Below, piece by piece: positions 35,558-48,866 of a stretch of 64,000 bases of DNA. Position 1 is the stretch's first letter. Each line of letters starts with the position of its first letter. The stretch comes from Marsupella aquatica. Taxonomy: Eukaryota > Marchantiophyta. Under the pieces are notes generated by a model. The model did no database searches, was not told where the DNA came from, and was given only the letters and a program-made list of their open reading frames with translations. Both the position numbers and the translations under genes were made by a program. The stretch covers positions 4,154,001 through 4,218,000 of the forward strand of contig OZ316891.1 of assembly GCA_973895155.1 (NCBI GenBank), in the 5' to 3' direction.

Positions 35558-37230
35558 CATCCTGGAAATAATCAGGTAGCCGTGTCTGGCCTCAGTGGAA
35601 CACATATTATATGGCATCTTATTCATCACAAGTCGATAACCGGTCTAGCTTACTTGCAAGTATGCTAACTAGGCTCTGATGGGTGTCAGGTCAGCTGTGG
35701 ATCCATGTAAGATCGTATAGCGAGTGAAGATGATTTTGAAAGCATTTTCTCTCAAATGTATCGATATGTTTTCAGAATTCCTTTCGTACTGGTGGAACCT
35801 AAAGAGCTCCATCGGAGACCTCAAAGCGCATGCTAGCAGTTGAAAATGTTGGGTACTATTCCTCTGGAAGAGCTTGAAGTTTGTGGCAATGTTCACACAT
35901 CCTTTCTCATTTCTCTCGTGGATGTCTAGAAACTGTTGTTTGGTTTCCATTGTAACGTCCGGCGTTGGCTGTGCTTGGATTTGTTCAGATGAGGTGCCCA
36001 ATTTTGTTTGGCTTTTGTTCTTCAACAGTTATATATCTTTTCGTGCCTGACGGAGGAACAAAGTTTTTCCTTCCGGAACGAGCCTAAGGTCCTGTAAAAA
36101 GGAGTTTTGAGACCAAAGGTTCATGCTTTTCAGTTTGGTTCTTCCGTTGCGCCCCCCAATGAAGAACTGATCTTGTTTACGCTTAAATTCTATTTACATC
36201 TCCGAATTGAATAAAAAACAGGATGCGCCGATTGAAACTATATGGGAATTTTCACAATGGTTAATGCAAGTCAGCTAGAGTTCCGCATGATGGCCAAGAT
36301 TGGAAACCGAATGTGGCATGCCCTAAGTCGGTAGCTCATATCGTCATTCTGACTATTCCGAACAACCCAACATCTATAAAGAATATACTGATAATCTTAA
36401 AATTACACTCTACAGTATTACCAGAGACCTCCACAAGAAGATGAACTAAGTTCTGATGGGGATGTTTGTTAGTTTTTGCATCAGTTCTTCGGAAACCACC
36501 ATCAATGCTTTCTGTAGATGCTTTCACGGTCCAGATCCGCCCCCCAAGTGAGCGCACCACACCAATAGATTACGCATACCATGGCCCACAAGGTGGAGCT
36601 GGTGGGTAAGACTTCAGTAGTTCAATTCAATACGAAAAGTTCTGACAAGTCCATGTGGGTAATAAGGTAGTTTATGGGGCTTTGAGTTTCTTGCGAACTA
36701 GGCTACAAGTAATGAGATCCGTCAGGGTACAGGATGAATATCCAGGACAGCAAAATGAGGCCATCAGTAGGTGCCCTTCATTATTTATTCAAAATTTCTG
36801 TGAAGGTCGGAACTTCGATGTTTCTCTGTGAAACGTTTCAAAACATAAAATTTGATACTGGCTCCAGCATGCTGTGTCACCACCATATGTCTCCAAAGCA
36901 ACAACTCATCAGATCCACATCCGAGTGACGAGTTCAGTAATATCATGCAATATCATGATTTCCTCATTCTTGTGTGAACGTACCCTGCCACCATGATTTG
37001 GTATATGGTGTTCCGTATGAATCTTGAGAAGGGTCAAGGTTACATCCTTTAAAGGTTGCATTTTGGTTATAGATGATGCACAGCAGCAGCTCTACACTTC
37101 CAGAATTGTGGGTCTGAATAAGCATCCAATTGAATCGCTTAGCCACAACCTGCAAAAGGAAAAATGCAACAGCCAAAGCGTTTTCGAGCTGGTAGTGCAA
37201 AGGAGGAGCTGGGTCTAGAACGCTCCCAAA
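35558..37230. other. intergenic between convergent Der/EngA and fumarase
   Basis: 3' flanks of two convergent genes. Short ORFs without recognisable domains only. Confidence 0.5.
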
Positions 37231-40200
37231 TCACTTTGGCCCCAGCATCTTCAATGGATCAACGGCTGCGTCGAAGTCCTCGGATTTCAAATAGCCAAGC
37301 TTCATACAAGAATCCTGCAAGCATTCAGTAAGAATAGTTAGTAGAAATAAACCTTGTTGACTGGTCAATACAACCCGATGACTACATTCATAACTTTAAA
37401 CCAGTGAAACGAAGGGAATCTGTATATATTTTCCTCTAGACACTTGTCTCTGCTTTGCTGCCATGGCACAAGTAGTCACACTCTGGAGATACATATAAAA
37501 GAGAAGAATGGCTGATATGAAAACAACTTACCTTCAGTGTTAAATTCTCGGCATGAGCTTTCTTCGCTACTGAAGCTGCTTTGTCATAGCCAATCACCTG
37601 AAGCCAAGCCAATGCTTTGAATGAGATGTGAAATAGATCGCAAGAACAAGGTGGTACGTGAAGCTCATTGGGACAAAGCCTGCCACTCTGTTCAACCTAC
37701 TCAACGAACTTACCAGACTTCTGTCGGAAACATCGAAAAACCGGAAACAATCACATTATGAGGAAGAGGTACTTGATCTAACATATATTTCCCTTACGTT
37801 GCCTCTGCCATCCACGCACGAGAAGCAGTAAATATTAAACGAGTGAGTTGAGAAACACAAATACTCACAGGATTGAGCGCTGTTACAAGCATCAGCGACT
37901 GCAATTGCCACATTAAGCAAACAGTGCAATGTCAGATTCCCCAAAATGATAGCTGATTCTTAAAATTTCCAAATGAAGCTAGCTGACACACAACACGCAC
38001 TAGCTTATCCTCGTCTCGGAAATGATGGAATATCAAGGAGCACATCAGTGTGCTGAAGTAGATTTAAGAAGTGTACCTGCTGCAAGTAATCCGCAATCTT
38101 AGCTTCGTTCGGTTTGATGCCAACAACTAGGTTCTTTCTAAATGACTCAGCAGCATCACCAAGCAATCGCATTGACTGCAAGACAGCCAGTTTATTACTG
38201 AAAATACCCAAGTGTCCAATGCCTACACCTAACTGCACTTCATAAGAGAATAGATCAGCAAAAAAGGGACCATCATGCACTTGAACGAACCATAGTTGCT
38301 AAACTAACGCTAAATGATGACCACAATAGAGAGAGTGGCACATTATTTACATTCAGTGCTCGATTCCTCAACACAGGGTAGTTCCTTTCATAGATATAGG
38401 AAACGACAGTCCAAGATAAGGACTGATTTCCCATCAAGGAGGATGGGGCTCTCCCAAAACGCTCACCATAAGCAACCCATTTGCCATCAATGGCTTGAAG
38501 ACGTTAAGCTCAAAGTGACCATTCGATCCTCCAACGGTGATAGCTACATGGTTTCCCATCACCTGCAAAGCCATACGATTACTTACAAGTGCGGTCCTTG
38601 TATAAGATATTCGCGGGAGAAGAATTGCCTCCCAAAACTTCAAGGAAACAACCACAGGATGTTCGTGAAGCTCTCATGACTTGGCTTGATTTGATTTAGA
38701 GTTTTACATTCCCAAACATCTGTCTTCTTTGGTAAAGATCACTGTCAAATAGCGTCGGTTGGAATGCTAAGCCCCTGTGATACAATATATGATTGACGTA
38801 GCAATACCTGACAGCAGACCATTGTCAAGGCTTCACACTGAGTGGGATTAACTTTTCCCTGGACAGACGTCAGACAATATGTTGCCGGTTACTGGGGTAT
38901 GACGTCATCACCGAACAAACTAGAAGAAAACAGTTCAGAACAAACATACCTTCAAAGCTTACATCAGACAGTACAAACAGAAAAACTTGTTACTCTCAGT
39001 CTTTTTATAGCTTGCTATTCTCCCTCTCATGGAAAGATCAAGTCCTCAAGGAAAGCTTCTAAAGAGGACTAACTGATGCCCATAGAATAAGAATATTACT
39101 AGGGGAAGGTAAGAAAGCATACAGGCATGATACTGCTTCCAGGCTCGTTTGAGGGAAGCTCTAACTCTCCTAGCCCACATCGAGGTCCACTGCACAACAG
39201 ACACTACAATGAATGACTGCAACGAGTGCACGAGATGATATCGACGTCGGGGTGTTAATATTGTACAGAACCTAGATATAAATACAATTATTATATATGA
39301 AAGAGTAGAGATACACACCTTCCCAGTAGCCTTATGTCATTGGCTATTTTGAACAAAGACACGGCCAAAGTGTTAAGGGCCCCACTTGTGAAAACATAAG
39401 CATCATTCGCAGCCTGCAAAGAGGATAAATGCCAACCATTAGATGAGACTAGAACAAAGTGCGTAAGTAGGGTCAAAATCGTCTGTGAATTGGGACTGAA
39501 CAATCAGAGAGCTTCAATATTTGTCTTAAAATGAATAGCGTGCATGAATAGGAGCTGAAATGTTACCAGAGCTTCAAACTTGTTTGGTGCGGGCTTAAAC
39601 GGAATTCCCGTTTCTTTTTCTAGTTCTGCTGCAAGTTTTACATCAAATCTGCCATCAAAATTACGTGAAGCCAATGTTGTAAGCAGGTGCGGGAAATAGT
39701 CTCAGGCAACTTGAAAGCATCAGAGCACCCATCACTACAAGAAACAGGTCTGATCCACCGTTGACAATGCAATCAACTATCAAAGATGCCCCGGACGCGA
39801 AAGGCGTTCATCTACATCCCCTCCTGAACACTTACCCTTTCCTCGAATTGAGGCCAGTTCCAACTGCAGTCCCTCCTTGCGCCAGCTGTCACAAACGACG
39901 CATCTCAAATATCTTTATTATCAAGAACTGTTATGCAGTAGTTGGACAATGGGATTAGCATTTTTCGGTCTCTTAGCAACGGATGCAACAATTTGAACTT
40001 CCGACTCAATTGGCCAGTAGAGGCTTTATGAATAATACTAAACCTGCTGAAGTAGGTCATAGCTGGCCTCAATGCGCTTAATCCCGTATTCCACCTGCTC
40101 CGACAAACCAGTTGTCCAGTAAGCATCACAAGAACCACCCATCCTTCAGCCTTTAAGTGTCTGTGCAGTGTAAGTGAAATCTACTCATTCAAAGTCAATT

Positions 40201-43012
40201 AGGTGTGAAGAGGCACATTTGAAATCGCAATTGGAGAAAGTCTGAGGATGAGCTACTTGACTCTAGAGTGATAAACTAGAGGCAGATGATTTGCCTGAGT
40301 CTCACTGATGATATCAACAACGGAAACTGCTGGACTGCAATAAAACAAGAGGCGCATAATCACCTGAGTAGCATAAGCACTGAACACATCCCCTAATCGC
40401 AGAGGTACAGCATCCATGGTATGAGTACGACCAATCTTGATGATATCCCAAAATTCCTTTGACTGTATCCACCAGCCAATAGCATTCCAATTAGAGTACA
40501 AGAATGGCAACTGCATCAAGACAACTGCAGTGGTAGAAAAGAATGAGAGTTTCAAGAATGGAAGCAATATTCCAGTAGACTAAGCAGTATCTAAACCCAA
40601 GGCAAAGCACACAACTAAGAAATGGGAACAGCAACAAAACATAAAGCTCGTTTCCTTAAAGCAGTGAACAACAAAATACCCTGGGCTCATACACCTTCAC
40701 CCTTCACGACATATATGATACCAGACTCTGATTCTCCACGGTACCGGGACAATTAGCGAATCCCTGGAGTGTTTGCTTTGGTGTTTGGTGTTTTCAAGCA
40801 GTACCTTATCATTCAAAGCTTCATGAAGTGCGGTCAGATTGGGCACAAGATGATTCACAGACTGCCTCATTGCAGCAACATGCATTGCCTGAATCCATAG
40901 ACGCAAAAATGACATCAAAGGTCTTTGAATAGCAAATACAGTCGGATGAAAATGATGCACACTATGGTACCTAACTTGGAAGGCAACAAGCTAAGAAAGT
41001 GGTTGAATGATACAGATAAGATGTGGAGATCTGAATCAACTTTCAGTAATTCAGACAAACCAGATACGCTTACAGTTGGAAATGAATCATTGGAAGATTG
41101 GCCCATGTTGACATGATCATTGGGATGCACAAACTTTGAGCCTAATTTATGGCCCAAAACCTCCCCCGCACGATTGGCAATGACCTATAGAGACAGAAAG
41201 GTAGCCAGACAGATCAGTTTGTCCAGTATCACGTAAGAGATCTATAGATCCTTTGTCGAATGTGATGCCATATGATTGACTTTGCAGACCATTCAACGCT
41301 GAAGTGTTCGTAAACACCTAATTTAAGAACTGATCCAAATTGACAAGGAACGATCACGCATGACCAAGATGATTACAATAGAAGAAACTTGATCTTGTCC
41401 AAGCTCACCTCATTCACATTCATATTGGTTTGAGTACCACTCCCAGTCTGCCACACCACGAGAGGGAAGTGATCATCCAATTTCCCTTCAGATACTTCTT
41501 GCGCAGCTTCTATAATTGCCTTGGCCTTTGTGGCATCTAAACCATAGTCCATATTCACCTGATCAGCAAGCAACCCCACGTTTTGAGTGAGGATCACTGA
41601 TAATAGCCCTCTTATCAGACTGCAATTGCTTTGGCGACATAAAAGTCCCTAAATCCGCATCCGTTGAAAAGCAATACGTTGAACCAGCTCACGGGTAAAC
41701 ACTTAAATATCTGTTGTGAGGTTTGATTCCCATAGCGAGAGTCCCTTACCTTGGCACAGCATTTCTTCAGAATTGCATAGGCATGGATAAGCTCCTCAGG
41801 CATTCGGTGTCGGTGGCCACCAATCTTAAAATTTTGCAGGGATCTCTGCGTTTGCGCTCCCCAATACCTTGCAATGATGTGACGGCAACAAAACATAAAA
41901 ATTCTTCTGTCCAGTGCTTGGTTTCATTTCCCGACTAACTCAGAGGCAAGATTCAGCTCATCAGAGGAAGCTCAATTCTGAAAGATTTCAACCGCTCTAG
42001 CAAAACTTTGTGAAGGCCTACAGAAATGGTAGGACCTAAAGACGGAATGCTATGAGACAAGACAAGGATAACACGTCGTCGGTGAGCAACAAAGAATTTG
42101 CAGAAGAGTGCCTTGCCATGATAGAATGAAGAGAATATGGGATACAATGACCGCGATGATTGAATGCTAATACTTCTCTGGTTGTGGCAACCTTGGCACA
42201 TTTGAGCTCCCACCCCTTTGTGCCTCAATTTATCTACTGCAATTTTTGCGGTTGGCAGATTTATTTGTTTCTGCAAAGGTTAGAGACACAAGGTGGATTC
42301 TGTCCACCAGAACGAGGTGGGACGTAAGGAGCACCAAACCCTAGGGACCCACCTTTGAGAGAGAGTCTCAAGTCAGCATTCCACACCGATAACAATATGT
42401 TTGGGAAGACACAGATCAGTCCTTGGCGTGGACTTGTTTTCCTAGGGGTGAATCTCTCCGCACAACCTGATCGTTCGCAACAATTGAGGTGGTACGATAA
42501 CAGTCTGAAGTGTGGCATTCAACACAGAAAAGAAAAAGGTTTTCCAAGACAAAGCAATTCTTGGCGCGGGATTGAGAAAGAGGGTCACTGAGTATTTAGA
42601 GAGCCGCTCTCTCTCAAATATCATTCCCAAGAACTGATAATATCTTCACACAATGCCCAAGCCCTTGAAGTCCCCATGACGTCAATTTCGGAATTGCAAA
42701 CTGAAAATCAAACTCATGTATCAAAATCCGAAAAGCAAACAGATACCAGACGACATATGATAGATCCGCGTGGACGTGGGAAAATTGGCCAATTAACCCA
42801 CCCACATGGATGAATTCACGCACACACACGCACACACACCTGTCTGCTGGAACCATGACGACTCCCATAGTGTCTTTCTCTTCCCGGAACTCAGCGGAGG
42901 GCTTGCTGTCACCGGTCTGGAAGAAGCGCACAACGCACATTCTCACTGCCACAGAAGACCTCACGGAGCTCTCTGGCGACCTCAGCAAGCGCCGCAGCAC
43001 TGTAGTTGCCAT
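37231..43012 (-). CDS. FUM1: mitochondrial class II fumarase
   Basis: Fumarate hydratase interconverts fumarate and malate in the TCA cycle as a homotetramer. Seventeen exons join in frame to 501 residues: 43012-42840, 41867-41750, 41558-41409, 41184-41074, 40888-40805, 40462-40364, 40094-40044, 39885-39836, 39648-39567, 39413-39319, 39189-39123, 38858-38808, 38562-38467, 38175-38077, 37898-37869, 37597-37532 and 37314-37231. An Arg/Ser-rich presequence ([18 protein letters not shown]) fits mitochondrial import. Conserved blocks include [61 protein letters not shown] and the fumarate-lyase signature GSSIMPGKVNP across the exon 11/12 boundary, then [18 protein letters not shown]. An in-frame ATG at 43039 would add nine residues. 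Oddity: the exon 1 donor is the first GT of a GT-rich microsatellite. No plant cytosolic paralogue is visible here. Confidence 0.97.
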
Positions 43013-43039
43013 TGGTCCGATAGCCTCAGAACACGACAC

Positions 43040-43320
43040 CTCGTTCTGCAGCTCCTGACCTTCACTCTCGATCGATTGAGGGAAATGGCGGGCGTTGCCA
43101 CCTCTCTAGGAGAAGAATCGATGTGAAGGACGGGACGGAGAGGTGGAGACGAATGTCAATCAGGTGCCGTGTTGTGCATGGGAGAGCTCATGTGTGTCCT
43201 CTCCTCTCCCGTTGCCTCTTGATGCCCAATTTACAGATCTGTATCTCAAAGCACTACGAGTCTCTGGTGTCCCCTTCAGCTGAACGACATGTCATGTGCA
43301 TGGCGTCACCGTGATAGCAC
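43040..43320. other. fumarase upstream flank
   Basis: The presumed promoter and 5' UTR region of fumarase. I cannot point to a TATA box with confidence. Confidence 0.4.
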
Positions 43321-43653
43321 CTTCCCGAGTCATTTTTTGAACCTTATGACTATGTTGAAACGTGCATGATTTTGTGGTCTGATGGGCCAATGGGCAGTAT
43401 TGCGTCAGATGACTGAGGTTCATCACTCGTGAACAACTCGTGCTGCACCTTCTTCACACTTCATACTTCTTTGTGGATGGAGTATAAGGCTTTCCCAAGT
43501 CATTTCTTGAACCTTGCGACTATGTTGAAATATGCATAATTATATTTGTCTGATGGGAAATATTCTGTCAGTAAGGTTGACTGTGCTCGTCTGTAGAGAA
43601 CAATGCCATGCTGCCCTTTCAGTCCTCTTTCGGTGGATGGAGTAAAAGGTTGT
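43321..43653. repeat. tandem duplication, 2 x about 167 bp
   Basis: Unit 1 is 43321-43490 and unit 2 is 43491 to about 43653. Both begin TTCCC(G/A)AGTCATTT and contain TTGAACCTT, GACTATGTTGAAA and GTCTGATGGG, and both end GGTGGATGGAGTA or GTGGATGGAGTA. Diverged, with indels. Confidence 0.85.
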
Positions 43654-44901
43654 CAGCAAATTGGTCCTCAATCTGAAGGAAGGTCATAATTCTGTTGCTT
43701 GGTGAGCACGGGAGACTTGTTCTACATATCACTTTTCGTTTCTACCAAGTTTGCAAGGTCTGGAGGTGATTGTCATGAAAACTGACCTTCAAGGTTTCTT
43801 GTCCACAAGAGAAGCACCGCAAATGTTCTTGACATTTGAGAGTTATCACTCGGTCTCTTCAGACTGGCCATCAGTAAACAAAATCAATTCATCCTGAGGA
43901 CCTTGAGATCTGGTTGGGTATGAAACCGAGAGTTCTGTTAAAATTAATTGAAGCTGTTCAAAACTGAAGTACGACTGGAAGACGATGTGCATGAGGAGAC
44001 ATGGCATCTCAACCTGGGGGTGATCTTCAGCGTGCCCTGAAGGGAGTACAAGTGATTTACATTTTTTATGCACCTTCAAATGTTGCCTTGGTAGACCGTA
44101 GAAAGTTTTGAAGTTTGAAAGATGTCCAGGGTTTATCTTGATGCAAATGAAAACTTGTAAATTTACCATTCCACACCTCTTCTCGAGGTTAAGAGAGGAC
44201 CCAGTTGCTTCTTCATATAGGCAGTTGCTTCTTCATGATGTATGTGCTTCCAAATTCCTTATCTGCAGGTGCCAGTTACTAGTAATTCTCAACAATGTGT
44301 GAGAGAAACGATACTGAGGCCAACGAAATTCGATGTTTCTATGCCTTGAACTTCAGACCACAATGGTCATGTCCCGCCGACCTACCACCCCCAACACAAA
44401 ACTTAACGGGAAAAAGTGGGAGGGGAAAAAAATTATTTTGACCGGGAATTCGTGTTTTCGAGTACTTCCAAAATTCGTGAGGGATGTTTGCATTCGAAAG
44501 CATCAGGCTATCGAGGTGCTTAGCCCCTTCCTCCTTTACAACGTCATACGTGACGTTTGTAGAAGCTCATGCGTGGCCAGGGAAACCAGAACCTTGATGA
44601 ATGCCATGCACAAGTTGATTGTTAAACTGGTACGCGCCGTCCTCTATCAAGCAGACGCCCATACCAAAGTGGATTCCATCTTGAACAATAACATCTGAAA
44701 AGTTTGAAGAAAAACAGGAGGACCAATACTCCACTAAGGAGGACTAAATACTCATGAAGTAGCCCTGCACCTTCAGCCTTGGTACCGTGCCCAGCCCCTA
44801 GTATATCCACAGATTCCACTTCTATCGAATCTGAGTCTCCTACAGAGAGCAATGGATCAGTAAATGCAGAAAAACTCTTCCTAAGATCCAGATCTGGGAT
44901 C
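43654..44901. other. intergenic, possible carboxypeptidase 3' region
   Basis: No separate gene is recognised. An alternative minus-strand frame (44622-45104) contains a hydrophobic stretch, VLLSGVLVLLFFFKLF, which could be a membrane anchor if the carboxypeptidase gene uses another 3' splice pattern. Confidence 0.4.
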
Positions 44902-47900
44902 TCAGGAAGAGCTGATATTGGCCAGCATTCCCAGTCCCAGACTTCTAATACTGGATATCTGCTGGGGAGGCTGTGGAGAGATCTTGGAAGATTCACGAGG
45001 AGTGTCAAGAATGAAGAGGACCACGAGGATACAACCGTCTGCATCAAACAGCAGAAAGAAGGATGAGAACTGCCAGGCACGCCTTGCAAGTGAGACGTTT
45101 CCAAACAAGCTGGTTTGAGACAGTATTTAAGCTCCCATTTATTTATTTTATTTACCTCAAACTTCCTTGCAGTGGCTGGGTTGGAGATTATGAGGATTCA
45201 TACTCTGGTTGTGTCATAACCAAAACGAAACAAGAATTGCCAAGCACACCTCGCAAGTGAAACGTTTTCAACCAGGTTAGTTTGGGACAGTACTTAAGGT
45301 CCCATTTATTACCTCAAACTTGCTGGCAGTGCCTGGGTTGAACATTTGAAAGCATTCATAGTCTGGTTGTGTCATATCACCATAGATCTGAAGTGACACA
45401 AGTTAACCCACGTCAAAAACTTTAAGTACGGAAAAGACTGGTCAAAATATAAGATGTTGCCCAGCCAGGTTACAACGATTCAAGCAGATAATAAGAGCGA
45501 CCAGTTTGAAGGGTATTGTTGCAGCAAACAAACTTCGGGTTGTGGATGCATTTGACTAACCTCCCACGTGAATGCCATGGGAACTCCTAGCTTGTCATAC
45601 ATATAGTCAGTGGCTGTGCCATGTGCTAAGTAGCTGCAGACATATTCCAAGAGTATTCCGTGTCTGAGTAAGCTTCACATCTACGAATATCACGCTTCAT
45701 TGAGAACACAACAAGCCTCGTAAAGAATTCACAAGTTGGTGAGTAATTAAGTATCAGACGAGCGGACACGAAGAAGTTGCAAGACTCGACCAACTTATAT
45801 AGCCTACCCGACAGCACCACCACCAGATCCAACCACACATTTTCCTTCACAATGCTGTTTATTCAGGATTTGGAGCAAGCTCTTCATTGCCGGCCCGCCA
45901 TCAACAGGAATGATGGATTTATGATCATAAGGCATAAACAAAGCCTAGAGCACAGGGCGAGTGTTCAAACGGGAATAAGTTAGAATAGATATGCTTATAT
46001 CCAGTACACATGTAAAATTAGTGCCCACGGAAATATTGATGTGCACCGGTCAGAACTTCACAACAAATGCAAGCAATTTTCCTTACTCATTTCATCACGT
46101 AACGAAGATTTATGAACGACGACATCTTCTTTTTAATTAGTGCTATTTTGCCCCTACCTCCATGCCAGAATGAACGTTGACCCAGACGTGTGGTTTGAAA
46201 GATTCAGCAAGGTTGCGCAGTATCTTGGTTTCAGGTTCACTGAACGGGGCAATTCCTGGATATTCTTCTGATGGGTCGTAGTCCTGTCCAGCATATCATC
46301 CAACCAGAGGTAGTCAGTACACAATATCTGTACGGGTTGAGAACGACGAACCAGATGCAAAACAGCAGCATCAATGAGAAAGGCATCCTTGGCGCAGATT
46401 GTTAAAGAGGCTGGATCAGTCACCTTTTCTTTCTTGCCCCAGTCGATTCCCCAATTCCTGTTTGGGTCCACACCACGTCCTGCAAAAGAACTGCACCGGT
46501 TGTAGAGCTGAATGGTGACACTTGACTGCGATAAATCGCAGCAAATAAAATCCCTTTAAAAAGGGGATTTGAGAGGTTAAGGGGGACGAAAGGGGGGCGG
46601 AGGCGCACGCCAGAGCGATATTCCCAAAACGTGAATTATATAGGCCAACAAAATTTCAAAAACTGACTAACCGTTCTTTCGTTCACAAAGGTCTCCAGCT
46701 TCAACTCTTCTCCGGCCGTTGAGGTTCTCCATAGGTACGATCTGCAGTAACAAATATGTAAGTATAACTACAAACGTGTTCCCTAAACTGACACCAGAGC
46801 AACAGCTGATATAACGACAAAATTAGCATTAGAACTGACAGAACTTCAGCGTTAGCATAATTTGACAGCTGCAACCTAACTCCTAGTTTCACCTTGATTG
46901 TTGCATGGGGAAGAATCCGATAAAGAGCACCACGGTCAACGTTTCCCAAAGGGTATTCACCACCAAGAATCTGCAGCAACCTGAATGCAACTTCTGATGT
47001 GACAAGCTCCCGTCCGTGCTGACCAAAGTCCTGCAAACTTGTAGCATTTCTAGATAAGAATACTATAAGAGCAGGTTAAGGCACACACTCCCAACAATAG
47101 CCGAGCTGGCCCGTGACAGTAAAGCAGATGAAGTCTTGAAAATACGGTACGACACAAATCAATGCAGGAAAATACCACACAATGCAGTGTGTCAGTCTAC
47201 TCGTAGGATTGCATTCGATAGTTTGGAATGCGGTGCTAACCGGCAGCAATAAACTGGTTCGTTCCTTAAAACATACAATTCTTCTTACTAAAAGTGACAC
47301 CCCTGTTCTAGTGGTTGGTTTTAGCGGAAGTCTAATTACAAGTAAAAGGCGCACGTTCTGGTCATCGTTGGGACCTTTGCCACCTGCTTCCACTGTCACT
47401 ACAGTCATTTCAGTATTATATCCCACACTGCCAGCTTCTTTCAGTCCCTCCGCCTGCAGCACTTCCATCTGTTTCCTAGGTTCATCACCCTTTCCGTTGT
47501 CAGAGTTCAGAACTAACACACTCACTCTTTCTTGAAGAACAAAAACCATTGGACGTAGACAGTGACCAAATCGCTGCTGAACACCGGAACAATTCAATCA
47601 CAAATGAGTTGACAGCGATCAGAACGTGAAGAGGCGCGCAATAGCCCGGACACACAAGCTTTGGGCTTAACTAATGCAGTAGAATCATTCATACTGTTTG
47701 GCAGATTCATGTTACTTCGAGAAACATGCAATCACGGCCAGAAAGGTACCGTCATGATTAAGGGATGCCGATCCACAAGGGCCTTCAGCTCCTTTTGGAA
47801 TACATCACTGACATACGGGCAATGAAAAGTATAACTTCAGCCAGTGCTTTGACTGGAAAAAATAAAAATCTTCTCAAGTGACTCAACCTAGATTAAAATC

Positions 47901-48635
47901 CAGCAACTACGACAGCAGTGGACACTCTCAAAAGACAAACATTCAAAAGAAAAAGAATTCAGACGGCTTCATGAGTGATGAGCTTTGAAATTGTCAGCCA
48001 AGAGTAGATGCATGACAAAAACACAAAGCTTAGCTTACCAACCTGCGATGGTAGAGATCATAATTTGGAAGACTGGAGTTCATATCTCGCGTGATCCCCT
48101 TCTCAGCGACGTGTCGTCCAACGATCTACATCAGTTACCACATCTTCATCAGACCCACCTGCACTACTCTAACCATATGTTACCTGGTCATAATCAGTAC
48201 CCTCCTTCAGTAATGCAAAAAATGGTAAAAGACAGCTTGTGATATTGAAGATGACTTGTAGGATGCTCCTTCTATGCACTTAGCTGCCAAAAGCGTAATT
48301 TTCCAAATCATTCTAATAGCTAGTATCTCCACAGTTGCACCTCCAAATCTTGCTCACTCACTCCTCCATGTTAAAACGGTATGAAATGCCCCAAATTCTG
48401 TCCGTGACTTGAGCAGGACTGTAATTAACTCTTGATCACTCGGATTTCCAATATTCCAATCACTCAAGCTATGAATAAGACAAACATGCTGGGGATCACG
48501 GAGCGAACCAATGGACTAAAGGTAGGCTCTACTCACCGGCGAAAGATTGCTCGACGCACACGTCCGCTGGCCATAGAAGAAGACAACCAGAAGGAGCACC
48601 TGCCCACAGTGCCAGCGTGATGATACCAACTCCAT
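44902..48635 (-). CDS. M14 zinc carboxypeptidase, secreted or endomembrane
   Basis: M14 family metallo-carboxypeptidase of the plant zinc-carboxypeptidase type. Exons by splice and phase: 48635-48537, a short uncertain exon ending near 48193, 48125-48043, 47807-47750, 47453-47340, 47030-46893, 46741-46672, 46479-46424, 46283-46158, 45944-45808, 45633-45561, 45387-45313 and a last exon from about 45069, giving about 405 residues. A signal peptide (QVLLLVVFFYGQRTCAS) is followed by a prodomain-like part (GRHVAEKGITRD, ALVDRHP). Zinc ligands are H and E of FGQHGRELVTSE and the H of WVNVHSGME. GVDPNRNWGIDW is the family substrate-binding segment, and the Glu of GVPMAFTWE is the catalytic base. 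The C-terminal exon is doubtful: it could end at 44902, read ACLAVLILLSAV from a nearby acceptor, or continue into a membrane-spanning frame. The 45387-45313 exon lies in a tandem duplication. Confidence 0.88.
45070..45400. repeat. tandem duplication around carboxypeptidase exon 12
   Basis: Two units of about 165 bp (about 45075-45240 and 45241-45400) share GCAAGTGA(G/A)ACGTTT, GGGACAGTA-type and CCCATTTATT segments, followed by an exon. The unit at 45241-45400 contains the intact exon (45313-45387). The other contains a decayed version (about 45148-45216) with indels that break the frame and lead to an early stop. Confidence 0.85.
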
Positions 48636-48794
48636 CTATCTACAGCATAGCTTCAAGCCATGCCGGCTACTGCTCCTCCTCCCCTCGCGTTCCGCAGAAA
48701 GATGAGCGTCAGGAGTTGCCCTTGAATGCACATCAGCTCCGAGAAAATGAAGCAGAGCTTCAACAAAAGGTTGACTGACATCTCTCCCTACGTC

Positions 48795-48866
48795 GCTTCT
48801 CTTCTCTTCTCTTCTCTTCTCTTCTCTTCTCTTCTCTTCTCTTCTCTTCTCTTCTCTTCTCTTCTC
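48795..48866. repeat. pentanucleotide microsatellite (CTTCT)n, about 14 copies
   Basis: A perfect run of about 72 bp. On the minus strand it is (AGAAG)n, located 160-230 bp upstream of the carboxypeptidase ATG. An ORF through it (RREEK repeats) is an artefact of the repeat. Confidence 0.95.

Noticed and set aside
42261-42591. Overlapping ORFs on both strands in fumarase intron 1
   Set aside because: They lie wholly in an intron whose flanking exons splice in phase, and they carry no recognisable domain.
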